NCBI GenBank assembly: GCA_050948865.1
Contig: JBMNEQ010000004.1
Coordinates: 1 to 64,000 of the forward strand
Direction: 5' to 3'
DNA length: 64,000 nt
Source: SKGN01 sp050948865
GTDB lineage: Bacteria > Bacillota_I > Bacilli_A > RF39 > UBA660
Made by a program: the position numbers and the translations under genes. Positions 24,904 through 34,655 of this stretch are shown here, piece by piece. Each line of letters starts with the position of its first letter. Within the stretch, counting starts at the first letter, position 1. The notes under the pieces are model-generated. The model saw only the letters and a program-made list of their open reading frames with translations, searched no databases and was not told the DNA's origin.

Positions 24904-26859
24904 ATGGTAATTAAAAATAGAAAGTTTCAACCAGTTATTATTGGGGGAGATTTAAATGCTTATACAATTGCTAGAAGTTTTCATGAGGCTTATCAAGTAA
25001 AATCATTAGTTATTAGTAAAGTATTATGGGGGCCTAGTATTAATAGTAAAATTATTGATAATTTTATCTGTGAAGATTTAGAAAATGATCAAGCTTTTGT
25101 TAAAACATTAATTGGTATTGGAAGAAAAAATACTAATAAAAAACTAATTTTATTAGGTTGTAGTGATTGGTATGTGGAAAAAATATTAAAACATAAACGA
25201 AAATTAGCCCGTTATTATGTTATTCCTTATATAAGCATTAATTTGTTTAATAAAGTAGTTAAGAAAGATTCTTTTTATCAAATTTGTGAAGAATTAGGTG
25301 TTCCTTATCCAAAAACTTTTGTTTATGATATGAAAGAAAAACCAAAGTTAGATTTTCCTTTTAGTTATCCTATTGCGGTAAAACCATCAGATGGAATAAT
25401 GTATCATCATACTCTTTTTCCGGATAAAAAGAAGGGATATAAGTTTTCTAAGCAATATGAACTTGAAAGTTTAATTAATAATTTAAATAATATTGGTTTT
25501 GATGATAAATTAATTATTCAAGATTTTATTCCTGGAGATGACTGTAATATGTTTGTTTTAACTTGTTATTCAGATAAACAAGGGAAAGTAAAATTTTATG
25601 CTTTAGGAAACGTTTTACTTGAAGAACATACTCCAGGAGCAATCGGAAATCATGCGGCTATAATTAATGATGTTCAAGAAGAATTATTTAAACAAGCTAA
25701 AAAGATATTAGAACATGTTAAATTTAAAGGTTTTGCTAATTTTGATATTAAATATGATTACCGAGATGGTAAATATAAATTCTTTGAATTAAATGCTCGT
25801 TTAGGAAGAAGTAATTATTATATAACTGCTAGTGGTTATAATGTTACAAGATTTATTGTTAATGAATATATTTATCATAGAAAAATAAAAGAAACAATCG
25901 CGACTAAAGAACATTTATATTCTATTCTTCCTCATTATGTTTTATTTAAATATGTTCAAGATAAGGATTTAAAAAATAAAGCAAGAAGATTAATCAAAGA
26001 AGGGAAAGTATCTCATCCCCTTTTTTATAAAGGTGATAATAAGTTTAAAAGAATTTGTTATATTCAGGCTAATTTATTTAAACAAATTTATAAGTATAAA
26101 AAATATTATCATCCTGAGGTAACTATCAAAAGAAAAGAAAAATTTGTTGGAGTTCTTGGTGGAGTTGGCCCTTTAGCGACAGCTTACTTTTTAAAAGGAG
26201 TAATTGAAAGAACAGAAGCTGAACGTGATCAAGATCATATAAATATGATTGTTTTACAACATTCGACGATTCCTGATCGCACAGATTATATATTAGGAAA
26301 AAGTGAAGAAAATCCAGTTTTAGTTCTACAAGAAGATGCAAAAAAACTAGAAGAAATGGGTGCTTTATTTATAGTTCTACCTTGTAATACAGCTCATTAT
26401 TTTTATAAAAGCATTCAAGATAAAATTAATATTCCTTTAATAAATATTATTGAAGAAACAATTTTATCTATTTTAAAGGAAACTCCAAAAATAAAAAAAG
26501 TAGGCCTTTTAGCTACTTCAGGAACTATTAATAGTGAATCTTATCAAAGAATAATGAAGAAATATGATTTAGAGTGTTTAATTTTGACTGAAGAAGATCA
26601 AGAATCAGTAATGAAAATTATTTATGATCAGGTAAAGGCTAATAAGAAGGTTGATCTTTCTTTATTAAATAGTATTATTAGAAATATGGAAAAAGAAGGG
26701 ACAGAAAAAATAATATTAGGTTGCACTGAATTATCAATTATATATCATAAATATAAATTAGAAAGTAAAAAGATAATTGATTCTTTAGAAGTATTAATGG
26801 AAAAGACCATTGTTTTAAGTGGTAAAAAAGTAAAGGATGTGAATTGTGAAAAAAACTAA
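24904..26859 (+). CDS. Fused D-aspartate ligase (ATP-grasp) and aspartate racemase
   Basis: A 651-residue two-domain protein. Residues 1 to about 400 are an ATP-grasp ligase: VPYPKTFVYDMKEK, YPIAVKPSDGIMYHH, IIQDFIPGDDCNMFV, GNHAAIIND and FKFFELNARLGRSNYY (magnesium site), resembling the D-aspartate ligase Asl of enterococci. From KFVGVLGGVGPLAT (about 413) it is an Asp/Glu racemase of the PLP-independent type, with both catalytic cysteines in LPCNTAHYFY (about 494) and ILGCTELSII (about 605). In Enterococcus the two enzymes are separate genes that make D-Asp and attach it to the lysine of the peptidoglycan stem. Here one chain would do both. It lies between wall peptidases and pyk. I infer the substrate from family resemblance. 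Confidence 0.82.
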   Translation: MVIKNRKFQPVIIGGDLNAYTIARSFHEAYQVKSLVISKVLWGPSINSKIIDNFICEDLENDQAFVKTLIGIGRKNTNKKLILLGCSDWYVEKILKHKRKLARYYVIPYISINLFNKVVKKDSFYQICEELGVPYPKTFVYDMKEKPKLDFPFSYPIAVKPSDGIMYHHTLFPDKKKGYKFSKQYELESLINNLNNIGFDDKLIIQDFIPGDDCNMFVLTCYSDKQGKVKFYALGNVLLEEHTPGAIGNHAAIINDVQEELFKQAKKILEHVKFKGFANFDIKYDYRDGKYKFFELNARLGRSNYYITASGYNVTRFIVNEYIYHRKIKETIATKEHLYSILPHYVLFKYVQDKDLKNKARRLIKEGKVSHPLFYKGDNKFKRICYIQANLFKQIYKYKKYYHPEVTIKRKEKFVGVLGGVGPLATAYFLKGVIERTEAERDQDHINMIVLQHSTIPDRTDYILGKSEENPVLVLQEDAKKLEEMGALFIVLPCNTAHYFYKSIQDKINIPLINIIEETILSILKETPKIKKVGLLATSGTINSESYQRIMKKYDLECLILTEEDQESVMKIIYDQVKANKKVDLSLLNSIIRNMEKEGTEKIILGCTELSIIYHKYKLESKKIIDSLEVLMEKTIVLSGKKVKDVNCEKN

Positions 26860-28255
26860 AATTATATGTACAATAGGACCAAAGACTGCTGGTAAAGAAA
26901 TGTTAAAAGAAATGATTGAGGCGGGAATGGATGTAGTTAGAATTAATCTTTCTCATGCTGATCATGAAATAGCTGAATCGATTATTAATAATATAAGGGA
27001 ATTAAATAAGGAATTAAAATCTAATGTAGGAATTTTAATTGATATTAAAGGTCCTAAAATGCGTTTGATTAATGAAGAAACTTTTTCTTTAAAATTAGGG
27101 GAAGAAATAGTTTTAACTAATGAAGAAGAAGCGGGAAAACTTTTAGTTGATTATCCTAATATAATATTAAATGTTAAAAAGGGTGATAGAATCCTTTTAA
27201 GTGATGGTTCTATAGAATTAAAAGTATTAGAAAAAACTGAAACTGATTTAGTTTGTAAAGTTATGAATTCAGGTATAATTAAAGGTAACGCGAGTGTTAA
27301 TATTCCTGGTGTTCGTTTAGATATGGATTTTTTATCAGTTTCTGATAAAGATGATATTGCTTTTGCTTCAAAAATGAAGGCTGATTTTATTTCTTTATCT
27401 TATGTTTGTAACGCTAATGATGTTTTAGATGTTAATGATATGTTGATAGGATTTCGTAATGAACATGCTCAGTTAATTGCTAAAATAGAGAATAGTCAAG
27501 CAATTGAAGATATTGATAATATAATTAAAGTTAGTGATGGTATCATGATTGCAAGAGGTGATTTAGGGGTAGAAATGGATGTGGAATGTTTACCTAGTAT
27601 TCAAAAAGAAATTGTTAAAAAGTGTTACCATACTAATAAAATATGTATTGTTGCAACCCAAATGCTCGCTTCTATGGAAGAGAATCCTATTCCTACTAGA
27701 GCAGAAGTAAGTGATGTGGCTAATGCTGTAATTGATGGAGTAGATTCTGTTATGTTAAGTGGAGAAACAGCTATTGGCAAGTATCCCATTGAAACCATTA
27801 AGGTAATGAATAAAATAATAGTTAATATTGAAAAGAATTTGGATTATGAAGCTTTATTAATGTCTAAAAAAACAGAAGAAAAACAAGATATAACCACTGT
27901 TATTGCTCATAGTGTTGTTGATGGCGCTAATAGATTAAAAGCTGATGCTATATTAGTTTCTACGATGTCTGGTTATACAGCAAGAAAGGTTAGTAACTTT
28001 AGGCCTGCTAGTCCTATAATAACGATTACTCCTAATAAAGAAGTAGCAAGAAGTTTATCTCTTAATTGGGGAATAATACCTGTGATATCACCGATGTTTG
28101 ATAGTACTGATGAAATAGTTGAGATGGCTATTAAAATAGCGAAAGAAAAAATAAAAAATAAAGAAAAAATGAAAATAATAATTACCGGAGGTTTTCCTAT
28201 TACTAAAGAAAAAGCAACTAATTTTATGAAAGTTGAAGAAATTGATGTTAATTAA
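26846..28255 (+). CDS. pyk: Pyruvate kinase
   Basis: A 469-residue glycolytic enzyme converting phosphoenolpyruvate and ADP to pyruvate and ATP. It starts with GTG 26846, overlapping the ligase-racemase gene by 14 nt. Signatures are KIICTIGPKT, VVRINLSHADHE, DIKGPKMRL, the active-site stretch IMIARGDLGVEMDVE, QMLASMEENPIPTRAEVSDV and MLSGETAIGKYPIETI. The extra C-terminal PEP-utiliser-like domain of Bacillus Pyk is absent, which is common in other lineages. The overlap suggests cotranscription with the D-Asp gene, though the metabolic link is not obvious. Confidence 0.95.
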   Translation: MKKTKIICTIGPKTAGKEMLKEMIEAGMDVVRINLSHADHEIAESIINNIRELNKELKSNVGILIDIKGPKMRLINEETFSLKLGEEIVLTNEEEAGKLLVDYPNIILNVKKGDRILLSDGSIELKVLEKTETDLVCKVMNSGIIKGNASVNIPGVRLDMDFLSVSDKDDIAFASKMKADFISLSYVCNANDVLDVNDMLIGFRNEHAQLIAKIENSQAIEDIDNIIKVSDGIMIARGDLGVEMDVECLPSIQKEIVKKCYHTNKICIVATQMLASMEENPIPTRAEVSDVANAVIDGVDSVMLSGETAIGKYPIETIKVMNKIIVNIEKNLDYEALLMSKKTEEKQDITTVIAHSVVDGANRLKADAILVSTMSGYTARKVSNFRPASPIITITPNKEVARSLSLNWGIIPVISPMFDSTDEIVEMAIKIAKEKIKNKEKMKIIITGGFPITKEKATNFMKVEEIDVN

Positions 28256-28284
28256 TTTTTCATTTTTATTGAGGTAAATGAAGT

Positions 28285-29670
28285 ATGATAAATAAAAGAA
28301 ATGGTTTTCTTCTTTTGATAGTTATTATTATAGTAGGAGTTATATTTTATTTAATAAGTATAATTCCTCAGATAAAATTAATCGGGGAGAAGGAAGTAGT
28401 AATTCCCCTTTATTCTTATTTTAAAGAACCAGGTTATCAAATTAATATAAAAGATAAGGATTCTGTGATTATAAAAGGGGAAGTAAATACTAAAAAAATA
28501 GGTAATTATAAAATTACTTATACTCTTAAAAACTTATTTTGGAAAACTAGTCAAATTAGAATTGTTAAAGTAATTGATGATCTTTCTCCAGAAATTATTT
28601 TAAGAGGGAAATCTAACTTATCTCTTTGTCCTCATGAAGAATATGAAGAAGAAGGTTATCAAGCAATTGATAATTATGATGGTGATCTTACTGATCAAGT
28701 GGAGATAATAGAAGAAGATAATATTATTATTTATCAAGTAAGTGATTCTTCTAATAATCAAACTAGAGTTAAAAGACATGTTCTTAAAGAAGATAAAACC
28801 CCTCCTGTTATTACTTTAAAAGGAAGTTCTACTCTTACCCTTATTCAAGGAACTAAATATCAAGAAAGTGGTTATACAGTAGTTGATAATTGTGATTTTA
28901 ATTTACAAGATAAAGTTAAAATAAGTGGTCAAGTGGATTATGAAAAGATTGGAACTTATAAATTAGTTTATAGTGTAACTGATAATAGTGGTAATACTAG
29001 TAAAGTTACAAGAACTATTACTGTTATATTGCCACCCGCCCCTAAAAATAGCACTATTTATTTAACTTTTGATGATGGGCCTAGTGAAGTAACTCCAACA
29101 ATTTTAAATATTTTAAAAGAAGAAGGAGTTAAAGCTACTTTTTTTGTTATGAACCGAAGTGATTCTTATAATTATTTAATAAAAAGAGTTGTTGATGAAG
29201 GACATGCTATTGCTCTTCATACTTATACTCATGATTATTATAAAATATATAATTCTGTTCCTGCTTTTTTTAATGATTTAAACTTAATTAGTGATAAAGT
29301 TTATAATCTTACTGGAATAAGATCAAAAATAATTAGATTTGCTGGTGGTAGTTCTAATACAGTTAGTCGTTTTAATCCTGGCATTATGACTGTTTTAACT
29401 AACGAAGTAACAAAAAGAGGATACCGTTATTATGATTGGAATGTTAGTTCTCATGATACTTCAAATATTAATAGTTCTAAAGTATATAATAATGTTATTA
29501 AAGAAATCACTAATCGAGAAACTAATGTTGTTTTAATGCATGATTATAGTGGTAACTTAAAAACTGTTAATGCTTTAAGAGATATTATTAAATGGGGAAA
29601 GAAAAATGGTTATAAATTTGATAAAATTAGAGAAACTACCCCTCAAGTAAGACATAGATTAAATAATTAG
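28285..29670 (+). CDS. Polysaccharide deacetylase with Ig-like (DUF5011) repeats
   Basis: A 461-residue surface protein. Residues 7-28 form a membrane anchor. Three Ig-like repeats of DUF5011 type follow (about 33-250), marked by IIPLYSYFKEPGY, LCPHEEYEEEGYQAIDNYDG and LIQGTKYQESGYTVVDNCD. The C-terminal NodB domain has TFDDGPSEVTPTILNILKEE (from about 262) with the catalytic Asp pair, the metal site HTYTHDYYKIY and RFAGGSSNT. NodB enzymes of this type remove acetyl groups from peptidoglycan GlcNAc or MurNAc, which changes lysozyme resistance. The Ig-like part probably spaces the enzyme from the membrane. It belongs to the run of wall genes here. Confidence 0.88.
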   Translation: MINKRNGFLLLIVIIIVGVIFYLISIIPQIKLIGEKEVVIPLYSYFKEPGYQINIKDKDSVIIKGEVNTKKIGNYKITYTLKNLFWKTSQIRIVKVIDDLSPEIILRGKSNLSLCPHEEYEEEGYQAIDNYDGDLTDQVEIIEEDNIIIYQVSDSSNNQTRVKRHVLKEDKTPPVITLKGSSTLTLIQGTKYQESGYTVVDNCDFNLQDKVKISGQVDYEKIGTYKLVYSVTDNSGNTSKVTRTITVILPPAPKNSTIYLTFDDGPSEVTPTILNILKEEGVKATFFVMNRSDSYNYLIKRVVDEGHAIALHTYTHDYYKIYNSVPAFFNDLNLISDKVYNLTGIRSKIIRFAGGSSNTVSRFNPGIMTVLTNEVTKRGYRYYDWNVSSHDTSNINSSKVYNNVIKEITNRETNVVLMHDYSGNLKTVNALRDIIKWGKKNGYKFDKIRETTPQVRHRLNN

Positions 29671-29681
29671 AAGGAGAAGGT

Positions 29682-30242
29682 ATGAAAATAGGAATTGATA
29701 TTGATGATACTATGACAAAGACTAGTGAATTAATAATTAAATATGCAAAAGAGTATTTTAAAAGTGATGAATTAAATGAAATAAATCAAAGATTATATTC
29801 TTTAAAATATAATAAAGAATTAAGAATATTTTTATCTAATTATTTACCAATCATGATGAAAGAATATCAGTTAAAAGATGATGTAAAAGAGGTAATTAAT
29901 CGTTTAAGAGAAAGGGGACATAAGATTTTTATTATTACAACGAGGGCTCATACTATTAAAAAGGGATTAAAACAAATAACTAAAGAATACTTTAAAAAAC
30001 ATCAAATAAAAGTTGATAAAATTATTTTTGGAACGGTTGAAAAAGGAGAAACTTGTTTTAATCATCAAATAGATATAATGATTGATGATAATATTAAAAT
30101 GTTAGATCAAGTAAAAGAAAAAGGAATAAAGACTTTATTATTTACTTCAATTAATAATATAAATAGTAAAACAAATCATAGACGGGTTAATAGTTGGTTA
30201 GAATTAGAAGAATATTTAAATAATCTAGAGGAGAAAATATAA
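29682..30242 (+). CDS. 5'(3')-deoxyribonucleotidase-like HAD protein
   Basis: A 186-residue HAD protein of the NT5C type: GIDIDDTMTKTSEL with the nucleophile Asp at the start, a helical cap, FIITTRAHTIKKG (motif II) and DIMIDDNIKMLDQVKEKGIK (motif IV metal Asps). Members dephosphorylate nucleoside monophosphates or related small phosphates. It is placed 12 nt after the deacetylase gene and 1 nt before polC, so it shares their transcript. A role in dNTP pool control beside the replicative polymerase would be plausible but is a guess. Confidence 0.8.
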   Translation: MKIGIDIDDTMTKTSELIIKYAKEYFKSDELNEINQRLYSLKYNKELRIFLSNYLPIMMKEYQLKDDVKEVINRLRERGHKIFIITTRAHTIKKGLKQITKEYFKKHQIKVDKIIFGTVEKGETCFNHQIDIMIDDNIKMLDQVKEKGIKTLLFTSINNINSKTNHRRVNSWLELEEYLNNLEEKI

Positions 30243-30243
30243 G

Positions 30244-33200
30244 ATGGAAGAGAAATTAAAAACCTTATTAGATAACCTTAATTTAGAAAAGACTTATTAT
30301 CCTTTTTTTAAAGAAGGAAAGTTAATTAAATTACAAATAAAAGAAAAGGATAAAGAATGGGTCTTTTTTTTAGAATTAAACCAATTATTACCTGTAGAAT
30401 TATATGATCATTTAAATAAGTTATTAATAGATAATTTTCCAGATTTAAATAAAATAGAAATAAAGTATCAAATTAAAGACGTAAATTATTCTAATATTCA
30501 AGAATATATAGTTAATATTTTTAGTAAACTTAATAAACAATCTTTATTAGTTTATAAAGATCGAGAATTAAAAATAAATAAAATGATCGAACTAGAAGTT
30601 TATAATCAAGCTGAGTTTAATAAGATTGATAAATATTTACCTCAAATTAATAAAATGTTAGAAGGTTTTGGGATTGATAAAAAGATGTCTTTATATATTA
30701 ATGAAACTAAAAGAGAAAGTATTAAACAAGAAATAAAAGAAGAGATTAAAATTAAGGTTCCAAAAAAGGAAGAAGATTCTTTAATTTATGGAAGTGAAAT
30801 AAAATCAAAAAATATAACTAAAATTAAAGATATCTTAGGAGAGGTTAATAATATTGTAGTAGAAGCTTATATTTTTGGGCTTGATTTTTTTTCATCTAGT
30901 AAAAGTAATTTTAAAATTATTACTCTTAAAATAAGTGATAATACAAATAGTATTTTTGCTAAATTATTCTCTAAAGATGACGGTGAATATAAAAGGTTAA
31001 TTGGTCGTTTAAAAGTTGGAAAATGGTTTAAAATAAGGGGTTATGTTAAACATGATCAATATGCAAAAGATTTCGTTTTAAATATTCGGGATTTGTTAGA
31101 AATTCCTTCTCAAGATTTAATTAAAGAAGATCAAGCTGAAATTAAAAGAGTAGAACTTCATGCTCATACTCATATGAGTCAAATGGATGGATTGGTTAAT
31201 GTTAAAGATTTAATAGACCGCGCTAAAAAGTGGGGGCATTCTGCTATTGCAATAACAGATCATAATAGTTGTCAGGCTTTTCCGGAAGCTTATTTTTATG
31301 CGAAAGATATTAAAATTATTTATGGTGTAGAAATAGGGATGATTGATGATTCTATTGATATTGTTTTAAGAGAAACTACTTCTTTACTAGAAGAAGAAAC
31401 TTATGTTGTTTTTGATGTAGAAACAACTGGATTAAATGCGACTAGTGGGGATTCTATTATTGAAGTAGGAGCAGTTAAACTTCACCAAGGGAAGATTATT
31501 GATACTTTTAGTGAATTAATCAATCCCAATGTTAAGTTAGAAGCCTTTATTACTAATTTAACTAAAATTACTGATGAGATGTTAAAAGATAAAAGAAAAG
31601 AAGAGGAAGTTATAAAAGATTTTAAACAATGGATTAAAGATTTACCATTAGTTGCTCAAAATGCTAAATTTGATTTATCATTTTTAGAGAATGCTTATTT
31701 AAAATATAATTTAGGAGAATTAAATAATCCTGTTATTGATACTTTGGAATTAAGTAGAACGATAGATTCTAGTTATAAAACTCATAGTTTATCAGCATTG
31801 GTAAAAAGATATGATATTCCTTTTGAAGAAAAAGGACATCACCGAGCTGAATATGATGCTAAAGCTACTGCTTTGGTTTTTGATAAAATGCTTAAAAAAC
31901 TAATTGATCAAAATTTAGAAAGGATAAGTGATTTAAATAAATTAGTAACAAAAGATGATCTTCATAAAATAGGACAAGTTTTTCACCTTACCTTATTAGC
32001 TAAAAATAATAAAGGTTTAAAAAACCTTTTTAAGATTATTTCTTTATCTAATACAAAGTATTTATATAAAACCCCAAGAATTTTAAGAAGTGAATTAAAA
32101 AAGCATAAAGAAGGGCTTTTAATAGGTAGTGCTTGTTATAATGGGGAAGTATTTCTAGAAGCTAAATCTAAAAATGAAGAAGAAATGAATAAGATTATTC
32201 AATTTTATGATTATATTGAAATTCAGCCTTTATCTAATTATAGTCCTTTATTACAAAAGAATGAATTTCCTAATGAAGAGAAATTAATAGAACATTTAAA
32301 AAAGATTATTCAGCTATCTAAAAGAAATAAACGTTTAGTGGTGGGAACAGGAGATGTTCATCATTTAGATGAAAAAGATAAAATTTATCGGGAAATTATT
32401 ATTAATCAAAAGGTTCCTGGTGGGGGAAAACATCCTTTTTCTCACTTTCAAATAAAGGAAATTCCTAGTCAACATTTTCGGACTACTAAAGAAATGTTAG
32501 AAGGTTTTCCTTATTTAGAAGAAGTTGAAAGAAAAGAAATCGTTATTACTAATTCTAATAAAATAGCTGATATGATAGAAGAAGTAACAGTTATTAAAAA
32601 GGATTTATATACACCAACTATGGAAGATTCAGATCAAATAGTTACAAAAATGGTTCAAGAAAAAGTTAAAGAAATATATGGACAGTCTTTACCTAAAATA
32701 GTAGAAAAAAGAATCAAAGAAGAATTAGATAGTATTATTGGTAATGGTTTTGATGTTATTTATTTAATATCAGAAAAATTAGTTAAAAAGTCTAATAATG
32801 ATGGTTATTTAGTTGGTAGTAGAGGATCAGTTGGTTCATCTTTTGTAGCAACAATGATGGGAATAACAGAAGTAAACCCTTTACCAGCTCATTATATTTG
32901 TCCTAATTGTCAAACATCTATTTTTGAAAAAGAGGGAAGGTCGTTAGGAAATATTTATAAAAGTGGTTATGATTTACCTGATTTAAAGTGTGTTTGTGGG
33001 ACGATGATGAAGAAAGAAGGCCAAGATATGCCTTTTGCCACCTTCCTAGGTTTTAAAGGTGATAAGGTTCCTGATATCGATCTTAATTTTTCTGGGGATT
33101 ATCAAATGAAAGCTCATAATTATACTAAAGAATTATTTGGAGAAGATAAAGTTTTTAGGGCAGGAACAATTGGAACAGTTGCGGATAAAACAGCGTTTGG

Positions 33201-34518
33201 TTTTGTTAAAGGTTATATGGAGGATAAGGAAATAAGTTTTAATTATGCTGAACAATCTCGTTTGGCTTTAGGTTGTGTTGGAGTAAAAAGAACAACTGGA
33301 CAACATCCAGGGGGAATTATAGTTATTCCTAGGGAGATGGAAATATTTGATTTTACTCCTTATCAATTTCCCGCTGATGATTTAAAATCTTCTTGGTTTA
33401 CAACTCATTTTGATTTTCATGCTATTGATAATAATATTTTAAAACTTGATATTTTAGGACATGATGATCCTACTGCTTTAAAAATGCTAGAAGATATAAC
33501 TGGAGTTTTAATAAAAGATATTCCTTTTGATGATCAAAAGGTTTTAAGTTTATTTTCTTCCCCTAAAGCTTTAAAAGTAAAAGAAGAGGATATAATGTGT
33601 GCAACAGGAACATTAGGAATTCCTGAGTTTGGAACAAGTTTTGTTATAGAAATGTTAAAAGATACTAAACCTAAAACTTTTGCTGAATTAGTTAAAATTT
33701 CAGGATTATCTCATGGGACAGATGTTTGGTTAGGAAATGCTAAAGAATTAATTAAAGATAATATTTGTGAATTTAAGGACGTTATAGGATGTCGGGATGA
33801 TATTATGGTTTATTTAATGTATAATGGTTTAAAACCAATTGATGCTTTTAATATAATGGAATTTGTTAGAAAAGGTAAAGCTAGTAAAGATCCAAAGAAA
33901 TGGGCTTTGTTCGCGAAAATAATGGAAGAAAATGATATTCCCGATTGGTATATAAAATCTTGTCAAAAAATAAAATATATGTTCCCCAAAGCCCATGCTA
34001 CTGCCTATGTAATGATGGCTTTTCGAGTAGCTTGGTTTAAAGTTTATAAGCCCCTTTATTATTATGCTACTCATTTTAGTGTTCGAGTTAATGATTTTGA
34101 TATTATGACTATGATTGAAGGTTATGATGCTATTAAAAATAAGATAATTGAATTAAATAATAAAGGTTATGATAAAACTAATAAAGAAATATTAATTACA
34201 GAATCACTTCAATGTGCTTTAGAAATGTTAGCGCGCGGTTATAAGTTTGGAAATATTGATTTATATAAATCAGACTCTTTTAAATTTCTAATTGATGAAG
34301 AAAATAAAACCTTAATTCCTCCTTTTCGAACATTAGATGGTTTAGGAGATATTGTAGCTAGAAAAATAGTTTCTGAACGTCAAAAAAGTCCATTTATTAG
34401 TATTGAAGATCTTCAAGGAAGAGGAAAAGTATCACAAACGATAATTGATCAAATGAGATTAATGGGCATCTTAGATGGTTTACCTGAATCTAGTCAGTTA
34501 AGTTTATTTGATTTATAA
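30244..34518 (+). CDS. polC: DNA polymerase III PolC-type, replicative polymerase
   Basis: A 1424-residue protein of the expected Gram-positive size. The N-domain is followed by an OB fold (about 190-285), then a PHP domain (ELHAHTHMSQMDG at about 304, HxH intact) interrupted by a DnaQ-type 3'-5' proofreading exonuclease (FDVETTGLNATSGDSIIEVG at about 390; HRAEYDA for the last metal site). A four-cysteine zinc module (CPNCQ and CVCG, about 885-920) precedes the catalytic PDIDLNFSGDYQ (about 943). The fingers include KRTTGQHPGGIIVIP. This is the main leading-strand replicase of Bacilli. It follows the nucleotidase gene by 1 nt and ends at a terminator just before the mraZ promoter. Confidence 0.96.
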   Translation: MEEKLKTLLDNLNLEKTYYPFFKEGKLIKLQIKEKDKEWVFFLELNQLLPVELYDHLNKLLIDNFPDLNKIEIKYQIKDVNYSNIQEYIVNIFSKLNKQSLLVYKDRELKINKMIELEVYNQAEFNKIDKYLPQINKMLEGFGIDKKMSLYINETKRESIKQEIKEEIKIKVPKKEEDSLIYGSEIKSKNITKIKDILGEVNNIVVEAYIFGLDFFSSSKSNFKIITLKISDNTNSIFAKLFSKDDGEYKRLIGRLKVGKWFKIRGYVKHDQYAKDFVLNIRDLLEIPSQDLIKEDQAEIKRVELHAHTHMSQMDGLVNVKDLIDRAKKWGHSAIAITDHNSCQAFPEAYFYAKDIKIIYGVEIGMIDDSIDIVLRETTSLLEEETYVVFDVETTGLNATSGDSIIEVGAVKLHQGKIIDTFSELINPNVKLEAFITNLTKITDEMLKDKRKEEEVIKDFKQWIKDLPLVAQNAKFDLSFLENAYLKYNLGELNNPVIDTLELSRTIDSSYKTHSLSALVKRYDIPFEEKGHHRAEYDAKATALVFDKMLKKLIDQNLERISDLNKLVTKDDLHKIGQVFHLTLLAKNNKGLKNLFKIISLSNTKYLYKTPRILRSELKKHKEGLLIGSACYNGEVFLEAKSKNEEEMNKIIQFYDYIEIQPLSNYSPLLQKNEFPNEEKLIEHLKKIIQLSKRNKRLVVGTGDVHHLDEKDKIYREIIINQKVPGGGKHPFSHFQIKEIPSQHFRTTKEMLEGFPYLEEVERKEIVITNSNKIADMIEEVTVIKKDLYTPTMEDSDQIVTKMVQEKVKEIYGQSLPKIVEKRIKEELDSIIGNGFDVIYLISEKLVKKSNNDGYLVGSRGSVGSSFVATMMGITEVNPLPAHYICPNCQTSIFEKEGRSLGNIYKSGYDLPDLKCVCGTMMKKEGQDMPFATFLGFKGDKVPDIDLNFSGDYQMKAHNYTKELFGEDKVFRAGTIGTVADKTAFGFVKGYMEDKEISFNYAEQSRLALGCVGVKRTTGQHPGGIIVIPREMEIFDFTPYQFPADDLKSSWFTTHFDFHAIDNNILKLDILGHDDPTALKMLEDITGVLIKDIPFDDQKVLSLFSSPKALKVKEEDIMCATGTLGIPEFGTSFVIEMLKDTKPKTFAELVKISGLSHGTDVWLGNAKELIKDNICEFKDVIGCRDDIMVYLMYNGLKPIDAFNIMEFVRKGKASKDPKKWALFAKIMEENDIPDWYIKSCQKIKYMFPKAHATAYVMMAFRVAWFKVYKPLYYYATHFSVRVNDFDIMTMIEGYDAIKNKIIELNNKGYDKTNKEILITESLQCALEMLARGYKFGNIDLYKSDSFKFLIDEENKTLIPPFRTLDGLGDIVARKIVSERQKSPFISIEDLQGRGKVSQTIIDQMRLMGILDGLPESSQLSLFDL

Positions 34519-34532
34519 TTTCTCTATAAAAG

Positions 34533-34560
34533 AACGATTTTTTAAAAAGTCGTTTTTTTT
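34533..34560 (+). terminator. Terminator after polC
   Basis: AACGATTTTTT pairs with AAAAAGTCGTT (one G-T wobble), followed by a run of Ts. It separates polC from the cell-wall cluster. Confidence 0.75.
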
Positions 34561-34582
34561 ATGTCAATTTTTTAAAATTCCC

Positions 34583-34611
34583 TTTACAAAAATATTAAAA
34601 GATAGTATCAT
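34583..34611 (+). promoter_or_regulatory. mraZ promoter
   Basis: TTTACA (34583-34588), a 17-nt spacer and TATCAT (34606-34611) form a good sigma-A promoter. It is the only clear promoter seen at the start of the dcw cluster. Confidence 0.75.
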
Positions 34612-34612
34612 A

Positions 34613-34646
34613 GTGGTATGCAGTGGCACATGGTGGTAGAAAGTGG
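34613..34646 (+). promoter_or_regulatory. MraZ operator: four GTGG boxes with exact 10-bp spacing
   Basis: GTGG occurs at 34613, 34623, 34633 and 34643, one helical turn apart, starting right after the -10 box and running into the ribosome site of mraZ. MraZ is known to bind tandem 10-bp repeats of this kind upstream of its own gene (TGGG-type in E. coli, AAAGTG-type in mycoplasmas), as a multimeric ring. Placement over the transcription start predicts autorepression of the whole cluster. Confidence 0.85.
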
Positions 34647-34655
34647 GGGATAGAA

